Source of the DNA: Ewingella allii | Lineage (GTDB): Bacteria; Pseudomonadota; Gammaproteobacteria; Enterobacterales; Enterobacteriaceae | Direction of reading: 5' to 3' | Assembly (NCBI RefSeq): GCF_044430645.1 | Contig: NZ_JAWUDN010000001.1 | Coordinates: forward strand, 930,001-994,000 | Length of the DNA: 64,000 nt | Shown here: positions 1-9,059 of the stretch, piece after piece | How the letters are laid out: each line of letters begins with the position of its first letter | Position numbering within the stretch: position 1 is the first letter of the stretch | The notes under the pieces: generated by a model | What the model saw: the letters and a program-made list of their open reading frames with translations, nothing else | What the model was told of the DNA's origin: nothing | The model's database searches: none | Position numbers and translations under genes: made by a program

Positions 1-9
1 GGGCGCAAT

Positions 10-3000
10 ATGGAAACTGCAACTCTGATTAAAGGCCGAAAAGGCGGGAGCAGCGGCGGCAGCACGCCGACAGAATCACCTGACGACCTACAATCCAATG
101 ACATTGCGAAAATCCTCGTCGCGCTGGGTAACGGCGAGTGGTTTGGGGGATTGAGTGGCTCGAATATCTACCTAGACGGTACTGATATCGATTCTCTTGG
201 TGGGAACATCAAGTGGGAGTTTAGGCCCGGCACTCAGCAGCAAACCTATATTCAGGGGATGCCAAGTGTTGAAAATGGCATAACCATTGATGCAGAGATC
301 AAGAGCAATACCAATTGGGTGCGTGCCATCAGCAATACCCAACTTGATGCAGTGCGACTTACCTTTAACTGGCCTGCGTTGCAGGAGCAGAAGACAAATG
401 GTGATGTTGTTGGCTACCGCATTGAGTATGCAATTGACTTAGCGACAGACGGCGGCGCATTCCAGCAAATTATCTCAACAGCCGTAGACGGCAAGACCAC
501 CACGACTTACCAAAGAAGCCATCGCATAACACTGCCAAAGGCTACCACGGGTTGGCAGATTCGTATCCGCCGAATTACGGCAAACGCGAATAGCGCTCGA
601 ATCGCCGACACCATGAAGCTTGGCATGCTTACAGAGGTCATTGACGCTAAATTACGCTATCCGAATACGGCGCTGCTTTATGTCGAATTTAACGCTAAGC
701 AGTTCCCGAACCGCATTCCTCAGATCAGCTGTAAGCCAAAAATGGCGATTATCCGCGTGCCGGATAACTATGACCCAATTGCCCGAACCTATACCGGGAC
801 TTGGTTGGGGAATTTTAAGTGGGCTTGGTCTAATAACCCCGCGTGGGTGTTCTACGACATTGTCACATCTGAGATGTATGGCCTCGGCCACCGTATTGAT
901 GCGACACAAATTGATCGCTACGAGCTTTACAGGATTGCACAGTATTGCGATCAGTTAGTACCAGATGGGCGCGGCGGTACCGGAATGGAGCCGCGCTTCT
1001 TGTGTGACGTTTATCTTCAGTCACAGGAAGAGGCTTGGACCGTTCTGACTGACCTCGCCGGTATCTTTCGAGGCATGACCTATTGGGGTGATAATCAAAT
1101 GGTGGCGCTGGCAGATATGCCCCGCGACATCGACTATACCTACACTCGCGCCAGCGTGATTAATGGGAAGTTCACTTATTCCTCGGGCAGCGAGCGAGTG
1201 CGCTACAGCAGCGCGATGGTTGGATATTCAAACCCAATAAACCACTACGCTGATGATGTTGAGCCTGTGCCAGAGCCAGATCTGGTTAAACGCTATGGTT
1301 TTAATCCGCTCGATATTACTGCCATAGGATGCACACGACAGTCCGAAGCGAACCGCCGTGGCCGCTGGGCGCTACTCAGCAATGCCAAAGACAGCGTGGT
1401 TACGTTCAACGTTGGCTTAGACGGGCATCTTTCGCCTCCTGGTCGAATTATTGCCGTCGCCGACCCGCGCCGCGCAGGGCGTGCAATGGGTGGGCGCATC
1501 AGTGAGGTTTCAGGTCGAAATATTACGTTAGACCGTGTTGCTGATGTCAAACCCAATGATCGGTTGCTGCTGAACCTGCCTAGCGGGAAATCGCAGGCAA
1601 GGACAGTTCAGGCCGTCGTCGGCAAGGTGGTGACCGTAACAGCAGCGTATAGCGAAGTGCCGGAGGCTCAAACCGTGTGGGCTGTTGACGCCGATGATTT
1701 GTTTGTGCAGCAGTACCGTGTCACCAGCCTGACAGACAACGGCGACAATACCTTCACGATTTCAGCGGTATTCCATGATCCGGATAAATACGAGCGTATT
1801 GACACCGGCGCGCGCATTGAAGACCGTCCAATTTCAGTGATACCGCCGGGCGTTCAGTCCCCTCCAACGGGCATTGTGATCAGCAGTTTTTCTTCGGTAT
1901 CGCAGGGCATCGCTGTGACGACGATGCACGCTCAGTGGAACGCGCCGGATAACGCAGTTGCCTATGAGGCACAATGGCGAAAAGACAATGGCAACTGGAT
2001 CTCCATTCCTCGCACGTCGACGGCTTCTTTCGATGTGACAGGGATATATGCGGGGCGTTATCTGGTGCGTGTGCGCGCTATAAATGCCAGCGAAATATCT
2101 TCTGTGTGGGCTACGTCTATTGAGACTCAGCTCAACGGAAAGGAAGGAAAGCCACCAATGCCGGTTGGCTTCAGAGCGACCGCAATCAACTGGGGAATTC
2201 AATTGGATTGGGGGTATCCAGACGCTGCTGAAGATACGCGGCATATTGAGATTCAATATGCTCAAAGCAGTGATGGCGCTAACGCCCTGCTGCTGACAGA
2301 TGTGCCGTATCCGGCTCGCACCTATACGCAGCTAGGTCTGAAAGCGGGGCAGGTATTTTGGTACCACGCGCGCCTGGTCGATAAAACAGGAAATGAAAGT
2401 GATTGGACTGATTGGATTAGAGGAATCGCTAACGATAATCCGAGCGATTACATAGAGGATTTAGATAATCAGATAAAGGCATCTGAAGCGTTTAAAAATC
2501 TCTCTGGTCAAATTGATGTCAACACTGAGGCTCTTATTGAAACCGCGATTGCGAATGATGCTGATATTCAGCGCCGCAGGGTTGTTGATGGGAAAAATGC
2601 GGCTGAATTCCTTAGCATCACAACTCTTATTGCGACCAATGATTCTGCCTATGCGCAGAAGTTTGAGCAGCTAACGGCGATCTCAGGTCAGAACTCAGCT
2701 GCTGTTCAGCAGGTTTCAACCGCTGTTGCTGACTTGAATGGGAAGCTATCTGCCCAATGGGGGATCAAGGTTCAGGTAGACAGTAACGGCGTCAAATACG
2801 GCGCAGGGATGCAACTTGGTGTAGAGGGAAGCGGCGGTTCGGTTCAGTCATACGCCTTATTCAGCGCAGATACCTTTGGTGTGTACAACCCGAATAATGG
2901 TTCATTTGATTTGGCTTTCGTTATTAAAAACGGACAAACCTTTATCAAAGAAGCTTTTATTGATTACGCGGTGTTCACCTTGGCAAAAGTCGGATCTTGG

Positions 3001-3171
3001 TATTCTGCAAATTATATAGCGGGACAATCAGGAACAATTATGCGTGCAGATGGTTCGTTTGAGTTTAATGGTTACGCCCCCGGACAGGGACGAGTAACCC
3101 TTGATTCAAGAGGGCTCCGTGTATATGACGCGTCAGGAAATATTAAGGTAAAAATTGGGGACTTAAGATAA
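10..3171 (+). CDS. Phage tail tip / host specificity protein J
   Basis: This 1053-residue protein matches the lambda gpJ family, the central tail tip protein that contacts the host receptor and closes the tail tube. The N-terminal Gly/Ser-rich start and the following 600 residues have the gpJ order, including the conserved stretches YPNTALLYVEF and YCDQLVPDGRGG. Two fibronectin type III-like modules follow at about residues 616-715 and 714-812. The region around 865-960 has the DUF1983 signature of gpJ C-termini (AAVQQVSTAVADLNGKLSAQWG). The last hundred residues are the variable receptor-binding part. Only nine bases precede the ATG, so its ribosome binding site is cut by the window edge, but the N-terminus aligns with that of gpJ. 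The stop overlaps the next ATG by one base (TAATG), indicating translational coupling. Confidence 0.93.
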   Translation: METATLIKGRKGGSSGGSTPTESPDDLQSNDIAKILVALGNGEWFGGLSGSNIYLDGTDIDSLGGNIKWEFRPGTQQQTYIQGMPSVENGITIDAEIKSNTNWVRAISNTQLDAVRLTFNWPALQEQKTNGDVVGYRIEYAIDLATDGGAFQQIISTAVDGKTTTTYQRSHRITLPKATTGWQIRIRRITANANSARIADTMKLGMLTEVIDAKLRYPNTALLYVEFNAKQFPNRIPQISCKPKMAIIRVPDNYDPIARTYTGTWLGNFKWAWSNNPAWVFYDIVTSEMYGLGHRIDATQIDRYELYRIAQYCDQLVPDGRGGTGMEPRFLCDVYLQSQEEAWTVLTDLAGIFRGMTYWGDNQMVALADMPRDIDYTYTRASVINGKFTYSSGSERVRYSSAMVGYSNPINHYADDVEPVPEPDLVKRYGFNPLDITAIGCTRQSEANRRGRWALLSNAKDSVVTFNVGLDGHLSPPGRIIAVADPRRAGRAMGGRISEVSGRNITLDRVADVKPNDRLLLNLPSGKSQARTVQAVVGKVVTVTAAYSEVPEAQTVWAVDADDLFVQQYRVTSLTDNGDNTFTISAVFHDPDKYERIDTGARIEDRPISVIPPGVQSPPTGIVISSFSSVSQGIAVTTMHAQWNAPDNAVAYEAQWRKDNGNWISIPRTSTASFDVTGIYAGRYLVRVRAINASEISSVWATSIETQLNGKEGKPPMPVGFRATAINWGIQLDWGYPDAAEDTRHIEIQYAQSSDGANALLLTDVPYPARTYTQLGLKAGQVFWYHARLVDKTGNESDWTDWIRGIANDNPSDYIEDLDNQIKASEAFKNLSGQIDVNTEALIETAIANDADIQRRRVVDGKNAAEFLSITTLIATNDSAYAQKFEQLTAISGQNSAAVQQVSTAVADLNGKLSAQWGIKVQVDSNGVKYGAGMQLGVEGSGGSVQSYALFSADTFGVYNPNNGSFDLAFVIKNGQTFIKEAFIDYAVFTLAKVGSWYSANYIAGQSGTIMRADGSFEFNGYAPGQGRVTLDSRGLRVYDASGNIKVKIGDLR

Positions 3172-4181
3172 TGCCATACGGAATAGAAGTATCTGGTATG
3201 AAGTCTTATAACATGGACGATGCCAGACCTCTTACATTCTTGGGTAGCTTGGCAATCGGGGCAAATATGGGGAATATAAACTCATCGAATGGTGACTATT
3301 CCTCCTTATGTCCCGCTGGCTCCCAATTGATTTGCATCCCAGATAATGCAATCGCAATTATTGGTTCGTCAGTATCACCCGTAATGGAGTTTAAATCTCT
3401 TAATACTGGAATAGATAATAGTGCTAGAACGGTTTCAGTTACCCTTGACCTTAGAACCAACCTGCAAAGCCCTGTATTTCGAAGCAGCGCAGCTGACAGG
3501 CCCAAATCAGTAAACGTCTATTGCGTATACCCGCCAGTGGTAAACCTTGGTGGGTTTGGCTTTGAAGTATCTCAGGGGGGCTCTTTTCCCTACGTGGTAG
3601 ATAGCTCAAGAGGTATGTTTTTGACATATTCTTATAACGGTATATTCAATGGAAACATGCAACTGCCTATTAGCACCCCATCAAACGTTTTTTGTTACTG
3701 GGATCATCCCGAGGTTGCTATTTATTTTGAAGAGTCTACAAAAACAATAAGAGGCTACTCCAGCGGGGGGAGTCAATCCGGTATTTCAATAAACATACAG
3801 GTATGCGCATTTTCAATGAAGAGTCCTACCGTTCCTGATTGGGGGATCCAAGTATACGGTTTAGATGGAAAAACGAGTTTTACCAGCGAGGAAATGCCAA
3901 TTGTTTATAGGGGTAATATAAATTCGCCGGGCAGAGGCGGGGCAGCTACTTACTTCTCTGACCAAGCCCAGTCTAATAGGCCAATGATTCCTGTTTTAAA
4001 AATCGGAGGGCAACTTATAAATAAAAGTTGGTTTCATTTAGGAATGGCGAGAAGCGGAAATTCGTTCTTTGGAAGGCCGGCAGGATTTATAAATGGCGGT
4101 GATAACAATAATCAAAATCAGCAAGTTGTTGCGTACGAATCAAAGCCACTTCCATTCATTTACGCTACAGACTACTTTTAA
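3171..4181 (+). CDS. Phage tail-associated protein of unknown function
   Basis: A 336-residue protein starting on the last base of the J stop codon, so it is almost certainly co-translated with J. I do not recognise it firmly. Proteins of this size directly after J in lambdoid phages include DUF6453-type proteins, and the opening MPYGIEVSG is compatible with that, but this is only a suggestion. It is rich in Gly, Ser, Asn and Tyr, has no membrane segment or signal peptide, and looks like a beta-rich virion protein. Base composition is distinctly more AT-rich than J, suggesting that this receptor-end gene was exchanged separately. A role in the tail tip or fibre complex is inferred from position only. 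Confidence 0.7.
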   Translation: MPYGIEVSGMKSYNMDDARPLTFLGSLAIGANMGNINSSNGDYSSLCPAGSQLICIPDNAIAIIGSSVSPVMEFKSLNTGIDNSARTVSVTLDLRTNLQSPVFRSSAADRPKSVNVYCVYPPVVNLGGFGFEVSQGGSFPYVVDSSRGMFLTYSYNGIFNGNMQLPISTPSNVFCYWDHPEVAIYFEESTKTIRGYSSGGSQSGISINIQVCAFSMKSPTVPDWGIQVYGLDGKTSFTSEEMPIVYRGNINSPGRGGAATYFSDQAQSNRPMIPVLKIGGQLINKSWFHLGMARSGNSFFGRPAGFINGGDNNNQNQQVVAYESKPLPFIYATDYF

Positions 4182-4198
4182 TTTTAATAGGAAACATT

Positions 4199-5392
4199 AT
4201 GGCTTGGTATAGAGACGGAACTGTAAGAGTTACAAATGGCAGTGCGACGGTAACCGGCACTGGCACTTTGTGGGGTGACAATAAACAAAGCATAGGTCCG
4301 GGGCAGATGCTACTTGTTCCTGCCGCTGGCACAGTTCAGGTTTATGAGATTCTACGGGTAGATAGCAACACCCAGCTAACGCTGAAGGATAATTTTGTAG
4401 GTACGACCGCAGCAGCGTCCGTGTACGCAATACCTTCTTTCTATACGGACTCGGTACCTGATTTCGCGCGCCGCTTATCTGCCCAACTCAGCTATTACCA
4501 AAGCCAAATGGATGGCTGGCAGCAGATAATGACTGGCACAGGGAGTGTTACACTAACAACTCCTAACGGTCAGACAGTCACCATAAGCAGCTTTAAAAAG
4601 CTTACGGATGATATGAATGCGAAAGCTAATAAAACTGACTTGGGCACTGTAGCATCTAAGAATACAGGAACGTCTGTTGGCAATGTGCGACTTGTTGGTG
4701 ACCCTGCAACGCCAATAAGCAGTGTTTTTGATTACAACGACCGACTAATGATTCTGTCATCAACGGCTCAAATACCAGGAATGGCAGGAAGTGGACAGGG
4801 AAGCATTATTAACGTCCCTTACGCCGGAAATAATAAATATGTGATGAGATGGATTGGAGATACGGCGGGCAGAGCCTTCATTCAGGCAATTATCAATGGG
4901 AGCTTTACAGACTCATTTGAGATATGTGCCATGGGCAAGAGTGTAACGGTCGATGGTAATGGGTTTATTAAAAAGTCCTCCCCAATTGCGCGGCTTTCAT
5001 ATGACCCAAAAAAAATGCAGCAGGACTTCACGGATGGCTTTAAATCGGCTGGCGCAGTGTCGGTGAATGAGGAGGCAGAAGGTGTCACTGGAGAAAGAGT
5101 GGGGGTTGGCATCTATCGCGTCAGTGGTTCCGAGGGACTCGCTAAAGAAGGGTGGACTGTTGAAATACCACAGGACGTGAACGGTAACCGGCTAATTTTT
5201 GTGAAGACAGAAATTGCTGACAACGGGGATATAACTGTCAGCACCTTTAAGCGCAGATTTGACCCTGATTCAGCAATGATCGTCGCAGGTGACCCAATGG
5301 ATATTCCAGAGGGCCGCTGGGTGGACTTACGTCTGCAGATGCCGCAAAAATTGCACGTGGTGGATACAGTCCCCGAAGAAATAGAGCAATAA
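4199..5392 (+). CDS. Prophage tail fibre protein
   Basis: A 397-residue protein 17 bases after the preceding gene, with a good ribosome binding site (AGGAAAC). Its N-terminal 100 residues, beginning MAWYRDGTVRVTNGSATVTG, resemble the attachment module of tail fibres in many enterobacterial lambdoid prophages: a short beta-sandwich, then a helical segment (YTDSVPDFARRLSAQLSYYQSQMDGWQ). The remainder is likely the receptor-facing shaft and tip, which I cannot assign to a family. No tail fibre assembly chaperone follows; the next gene is umuD. It is the last structural gene of the prophage late operon in this window. Confidence 0.8.
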   Translation: MAWYRDGTVRVTNGSATVTGTGTLWGDNKQSIGPGQMLLVPAAGTVQVYEILRVDSNTQLTLKDNFVGTTAAASVYAIPSFYTDSVPDFARRLSAQLSYYQSQMDGWQQIMTGTGSVTLTTPNGQTVTISSFKKLTDDMNAKANKTDLGTVASKNTGTSVGNVRLVGDPATPISSVFDYNDRLMILSSTAQIPGMAGSGQGSIINVPYAGNNKYVMRWIGDTAGRAFIQAIINGSFTDSFEICAMGKSVTVDGNGFIKKSSPIARLSYDPKKMQQDFTDGFKSAGAVSVNEEAEGVTGERVGVGIYRVSGSEGLAKEGWTVEIPQDVNGNRLIFVKTEIADNGDITVSTFKRRFDPDSAMIVAGDPMDIPEGRWVDLRLQMPQKLHVVDTVPEEIEQ

Positions 5393-5467
5393 ACTTTCTT
5401 TCCTTCCCGATCAGCACCATACCGGCAGTTTTAAAAATCGTACTTCCCAACCTAAAAATCTCATGAT

Positions 5468-5489
5468 TATACTGTATGCATAACCAGTT
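5468..5489 (+). promoter_or_regulatory. LexA operator and -10 of the prophage umuDC promoter
   Basis: CTGT-N8-CCAG at 5472-5487 inside TACTGTATGCATAACCAGTT matches the LexA box (CTGT-N8-ACAG) with one change in the right half-site. It overlaps a TATACT -10 hexamer at 5468-5473, so bound LexA would block the promoter. An upstream in-frame ATG at 5476 lies inside this operator and is rejected as the umuD start. Confidence 0.85.
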
Positions 5490-5505
5490 ATTTCGGGCGT
5501 GCATT

Positions 5506-5928
5506 ATGAATATCTTTTACCCAGTTCCAGAACCTTTAAAGCTTTCCATCCCCTTTTTTCAAGACAAAGTGCAGGCGGGTTTCCCTTCGCCCGCGCAGGA
5601 CTACATTGAAAAAGGCATCGATCTCAATGAGCTTTGCGTTAACCACCCGGCGGCCACGTACTTTGTGATGGCTACGGGTATGAGTATGGTTGATGCGGGG
5701 ATATACGAAGGGTCATTGCTGGTAGTGGATAGAAGCCTGCAGGCAAAGCATGGTGACATCATCATCGCGTCCGTGGCAGGTGAGTACACGGTAAAGCGAC
5801 TGTGTACTCACCCAGTATTCCAGCTTATCCCCATGAATCCGGATTTTCCGCCTATTGTCTTGCATGACGGCGGGGACGAGCTGGAAGTATTCGGCGTCGT
5901 TACGTTCACCATTAATGGGTTGCAGTGA
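5506..5928 (+). CDS. umuD: UmuD, SOS-induced subunit of DNA polymerase V
   Basis: A 140-residue UmuD homologue (E. coli protein: 139). RecA filaments stimulate its self-cleavage to UmuD', which joins UmuC to form translesion polymerase V. The cleavage site is Ala24-Gly25 in QAGFPSP (Cys-Gly in E. coli UmuD, Ala-Gly as in LexA). The catalytic dyad is Ser60 (TGMSM) and Lys97 (YTVKR), at exactly the E. coli positions. The start at 5506 is chosen because it gives the family length and lies downstream of the LexA box; a longer frame from 5476 would begin inside the operator. The stop overlaps the umuC start (TGATG). This copy sits directly behind prophage tail genes. Confidence 0.93.
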   Translation: MNIFYPVPEPLKLSIPFFQDKVQAGFPSPAQDYIEKGIDLNELCVNHPAATYFVMATGMSMVDAGIYEGSLLVVDRSLQAKHGDIIIASVAGEYTVKRLCTHPVFQLIPMNPDFPPIVLHDGGDELEVFGVVTFTINGLQ

Positions 5929-7193
5929 TGTTTGCCCTGGCGGATGTGAACAGCTTTTATGCCAGTTGCGAGACGGTATTCCGGCCTGACCTCAAAGGGC
6001 GGCCAGTTGTCGTTTTAAGCAATAACGATGGCTGTGTCATCGCCCGCAGCGCGGAGGCAAAGAAGCTTGGCATCAAGATGGGGGATCCGTTCTTCAAAAT
6101 GCGCGACCTGTTTGAGCGGCACAAGATTGTGACCTTCAGCAGCAACTACGCACTTTATGCAGACATGAGCTCCCGCGTCATGACGGTGCTTGAAGAGATG
6201 GCGCCCGCTGTGGAAATATACTCGATTGATGAAGCTTTCATGAACCTCCAAGGGGTCAGCAATTGCAAGGATCTCGAGGAGTTCGGGCGCGAGGTCCGGG
6301 CAAAGGTTTTGCAATGGACTGGGCTAACGGTTGGTGTGGGCATAGGGCCGACGAAAACACTCGCCAAGCTGGCTAATCATGCTGCAAAAAAATGGACCAA
6401 GACCGGCGGCGTGGTGGATTTGTCGCTCTTGGCGCGCCAGCGAAAACTCATGGCGCTGGTCGAGGTCGGCGATGTTTGGGGAGTCGGCCGCCGGATATCG
6501 AAAAAGCTCAATGACATGGGCATCACAACAGCCCTTCAACTGGCCGACGCGCCTACCGGCCTGATACGGAAGCATTTCAACGTAGTGCTCGAGCGCACGG
6601 TCAGGGAGTTGCGCGGAGAGCCATGCTTAGAGCTGGAAGAGTTTGCACCAACCAAGCAGCAGATAGTCTGCTCCCGTTCCTTCGGCGACCGCGTTACCGA
6701 ATACGAGCTTATGCGCGAAGCCATTTGCAGTCATGCGGTCAGAGCCGCTGAGAAGCTGCGCGGAGAACGGCAGTATTGCCGGCACATTTCCGCATTCGTT
6801 AAAACCAGCCCGTTCTCAGTGAATGAGGTCTATTACGGCAAGACCGCTGGGACAAAGCTCCAGATACCCACGCAGGACAGCCGTGACATTGTGGCCGCCG
6901 CTGCTCAATGCTTGGATGCTATATGGCAGGACGGGCATCGGTTTCAGAAGTGCGGGGTGATGCTCGGTGATTTTTACAGCCAAGGTGTCGCGCAACTGGG
7001 TTTATTTGACGAGTACAAGCCACGGTCCAACAGCGAACAGCTAATGGCCGTGCTGGACGGAATTAACCATAGCGGGAAGGGCCGAGTTTGGTTTGCAGGG
7101 CAGGGAGTGCAAAAGAGCTGGGAGATGAAGCGCCAAATGCTCTCGCCCGCGTATACGACCCGCTTTAGTGATCTGCTGCGTGTGAAGGTTTAA
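5928..7193 (+). CDS. umuC: UmuC, catalytic subunit of DNA polymerase V
   Basis: A 421-residue Y-family polymerase, close in length and sequence to E. coli UmuC (422). Metal-binding acidic residues are Asp6 (FALADVNSFYAS) and Asp101-Glu102 (YSIDEAF). The palm, thumb and little-finger regions are complete, and the beta-clamp binding motif QLGLF is present near residue 360. It starts at the ATG overlapping the umuD stop; an in-frame GTG one codon upstream is possible but less likely. With UmuD'2 it copies damaged DNA at the price of mutations. As part of a prophage it would be induced with the phage SOS response, like the plasmid-borne impB/mucB/rumB versions. Confidence 0.95.
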   Translation: MFALADVNSFYASCETVFRPDLKGRPVVVLSNNDGCVIARSAEAKKLGIKMGDPFFKMRDLFERHKIVTFSSNYALYADMSSRVMTVLEEMAPAVEIYSIDEAFMNLQGVSNCKDLEEFGREVRAKVLQWTGLTVGVGIGPTKTLAKLANHAAKKWTKTGGVVDLSLLARQRKLMALVEVGDVWGVGRRISKKLNDMGITTALQLADAPTGLIRKHFNVVLERTVRELRGEPCLELEEFAPTKQQIVCSRSFGDRVTEYELMREAICSHAVRAAEKLRGERQYCRHISAFVKTSPFSVNEVYYGKTAGTKLQIPTQDSRDIVAAAAQCLDAIWQDGHRFQKCGVMLGDFYSQGVAQLGLFDEYKPRSNSEQLMAVLDGINHSGKGRVWFAGQGVQKSWEMKRQMLSPAYTTRFSDLLRVKV

Positions 7194-7207
7194 TCTGCCC
7201 TAAATAA

Positions 7208-7281
7208 TCTGATTAGATTTGAACACCTGAAAGAGGAAGAGCGGGTGTTAATCAGGTTTGATTTTGTTCACAAAATGAACA
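7208..7281. repeat. Inverted repeats upstream of the serine recombinase (possible att site)
   Basis: Two palindromic elements fill the gap between umuC and the recombinase gene. The first pairs CTGATT and AACACC (7209-7227) with GGTGTT and AATCAG (7244-7255), with a seven-base bulge. The second is TGTTCA-CAAAA-TGAACA at 7265-7281. Large serine recombinases recognise imperfect palindromes of about 40-50 bp that often lie next to their own gene, so this is a candidate attachment half-site. It could also be an operator for the recombinase promoter. Confidence 0.4.
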
Positions 7282-7328
7282 CCGATAGTGTGGAAATATA
7301 GATGACTGTCTATTTGTGGGAATATGTC

Positions 7329-8858
7329 ATGAGCAGAGCAATTGCTTACCTGAGGTTTTCCAATGCTATCCAACAAAATGGCGATTCTGTAAGAAGACAA
7401 AGAAATCTGATTAATCAGTGGTTAGATTTAAATCCGCAGTATGATTTGGATGACACTAATTATGAGGATTTAGGCTTGAGTGCTTACACAGGGGCCCATG
7501 CTGAACGAGGTGCCTTTGGTGAATTTATGGAGGCGGTTGATCTTGGGCTGATAGAGCCAGGTACGGTATTACTTATAGAAAGCCTTGACCGCCTATCTCG
7601 AGAACGCATAGGTGAAGCAACTGAGAGATTGAGGAGTATTCTCAAAGCCGGTATAGATGTTGTCACGTTATGCGATGGATCTCATTACACGGCCTCATCT
7701 TTGGATGACCCTTATGCTTCTATTAAAGCAATTCTGATAGCACAGAGAGCAAATGAAGAAAGTGAAATAAAGTCGAAAAGATTAAAATCAGCTTGGGAGA
7801 AAAAACGCGAAGAAGCAGCCCAAACAGGGAGAGTAATGACAAGTGCATGCCCTCGATGGATGAAACTGAATCCACAAACGCGAGAGTTTGAACTTATCAA
7901 TGATCGGGTTAAAGTAATAAGAGAAATATTTGAATACAGGATCAAAGGGATGTCTTTCAATAAAATAACAAAAATATTAAATGATGAAAGTATCCCAACC
8001 TTTAAAGGAAAAATTAAGGAGTGGAACCCTTCCACGATTGAACACTTGCTATCAAATAAAGCATTGATCGGAACTTGCGTTCCATCATATGCATCAAAGC
8101 TAAAAGGGATGAAGGAAATCAAAAACTACTACCCTCCTGCTATGAGTGATCATGTTTTTAATTCGGTACAAGATATTAAGCTTTCACCTTTCGGAAAATT
8201 AAGCGAACGAGACAATCCAAACTTAATAAACATATTTCGTTCAATCATGAAGTGCAGCGTGTGTAACCACTCAATGATAGTGACGACTGTTGCGGGGGAT
8301 AATCCGGGCTATTATGTGTGTCCCATGAGGCGACTACATCGCTGCTACGCGCCGCCAATTAAGAGAGGGCTAATAGATTCAGTTCTGATCCATCAGGTTT
8401 TAGTGTTCACAACCAAGTTTACAAAGTCAGGTAACGCAAAAAGCTTGGTTCAACAAATAACGGCGCGCAACTCTGAACTTAATCAGCAAATAGAGAAACT
8501 AATTGGCGCTCTCAAAATGGCTCCCGAGGTGTCAATACTTGCTGGGGAAATTAAGGAGTTAGATAAAGAACTTCGTAAAAATGAGACGACATTGAGACTT
8601 TTAAGAGAGAAAAAAAGAATAAGCATAATTGATGATATTAATAAGTTAGACCTGAAAGTCAAAGCCGATCGTGAAACTTGCCAGAAGTATGCATTTAAGA
8701 TATTCAAAGATATAAAAATAGACACATCCAGAAAAACATGCTGCATACTTTTTATTAATGGCCTCAAGTTTATAGACTTCCCACTATATAAAACCACGCG
8801 TGGAGAGGCTATTGTTGAAGCCCTAGCATATATTGATGAGGATATGTTATTTTTTTAA
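7329..8858 (+). CDS. Large serine recombinase, probable prophage integrase
   Basis: A 509-residue recombinase with the three-part layout of large serine integrases. The N-terminal resolvase domain has the nucleophile Ser11 in YLRFS, followed by the expected GDSVRRQ stretch and SLDRLSR around residue 84. A recombinase domain follows (about 165-260). Then comes a zinc-ribbon-like segment with Cys pairs (CSVCNHS and YYVCPMRRLHRC), and a Lys/Glu-rich coiled coil. The ATG at 7329 is preferred over one 27 bases upstream because GGGAA sits at proper distance and the protein then begins directly with the family motif MSRAIAYLRFS. The gene is AT-rich, unlike umuC. It lies at the outer end of the tail-umuDC region and probably integrates and excises that prophage. 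Confidence 0.9.
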   Translation: MSRAIAYLRFSNAIQQNGDSVRRQRNLINQWLDLNPQYDLDDTNYEDLGLSAYTGAHAERGAFGEFMEAVDLGLIEPGTVLLIESLDRLSRERIGEATERLRSILKAGIDVVTLCDGSHYTASSLDDPYASIKAILIAQRANEESEIKSKRLKSAWEKKREEAAQTGRVMTSACPRWMKLNPQTREFELINDRVKVIREIFEYRIKGMSFNKITKILNDESIPTFKGKIKEWNPSTIEHLLSNKALIGTCVPSYASKLKGMKEIKNYYPPAMSDHVFNSVQDIKLSPFGKLSERDNPNLINIFRSIMKCSVCNHSMIVTTVAGDNPGYYVCPMRRLHRCYAPPIKRGLIDSVLIHQVLVFTTKFTKSGNAKSLVQQITARNSELNQQIEKLIGALKMAPEVSILAGEIKELDKELRKNETTLRLLREKKRISIIDDINKLDLKVKADRETCQKYAFKIFKDIKIDTSRKTCCILFINGLKFIDFPLYKTTRGEAIVEALAYIDEDMLFF

Positions 8859-8882
8859 TGCCAAAAGAATAATAATGAATGG

Positions 8883-8909
8883 AAAAAAAGCCCACGTTAA
8901 CGGTGGGCT
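8883..8909 (-). terminator. Intrinsic terminator reading leftward
   Basis: The arms AGCCCAC and GTGGGCT form a strong hairpin with an A-run (8883-8889) on its left side, which becomes a U-run on the minus strand. On the plus strand no T-run follows, so it does not serve the serine recombinase well. It implies a leftward transcript arriving from the 9-10.5 kb region. Confidence 0.65.
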
Positions 8910-9059
8910 GCAATCAGTAGGTAGTCATGGTCTTGGCGGACCAGCTGTTCTTCGTCAGCTGCCTTTAGTTTAGACAGACCTGTCAGATTTGCCATGTTGT
9001 AGGCGCTAATCTAATCAGGCATGTTATTCAGACAAACAATCCAAACTGATGGGTGATTT

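Noticed and set aside
5476..5505. Upstream ATG extending UmuD by ten residues
   Set aside because: It lies inside the LexA operator, close to the -10 element, and makes the protein longer than the family; the ATG at 5506 aligns with E. coli UmuD numbering.
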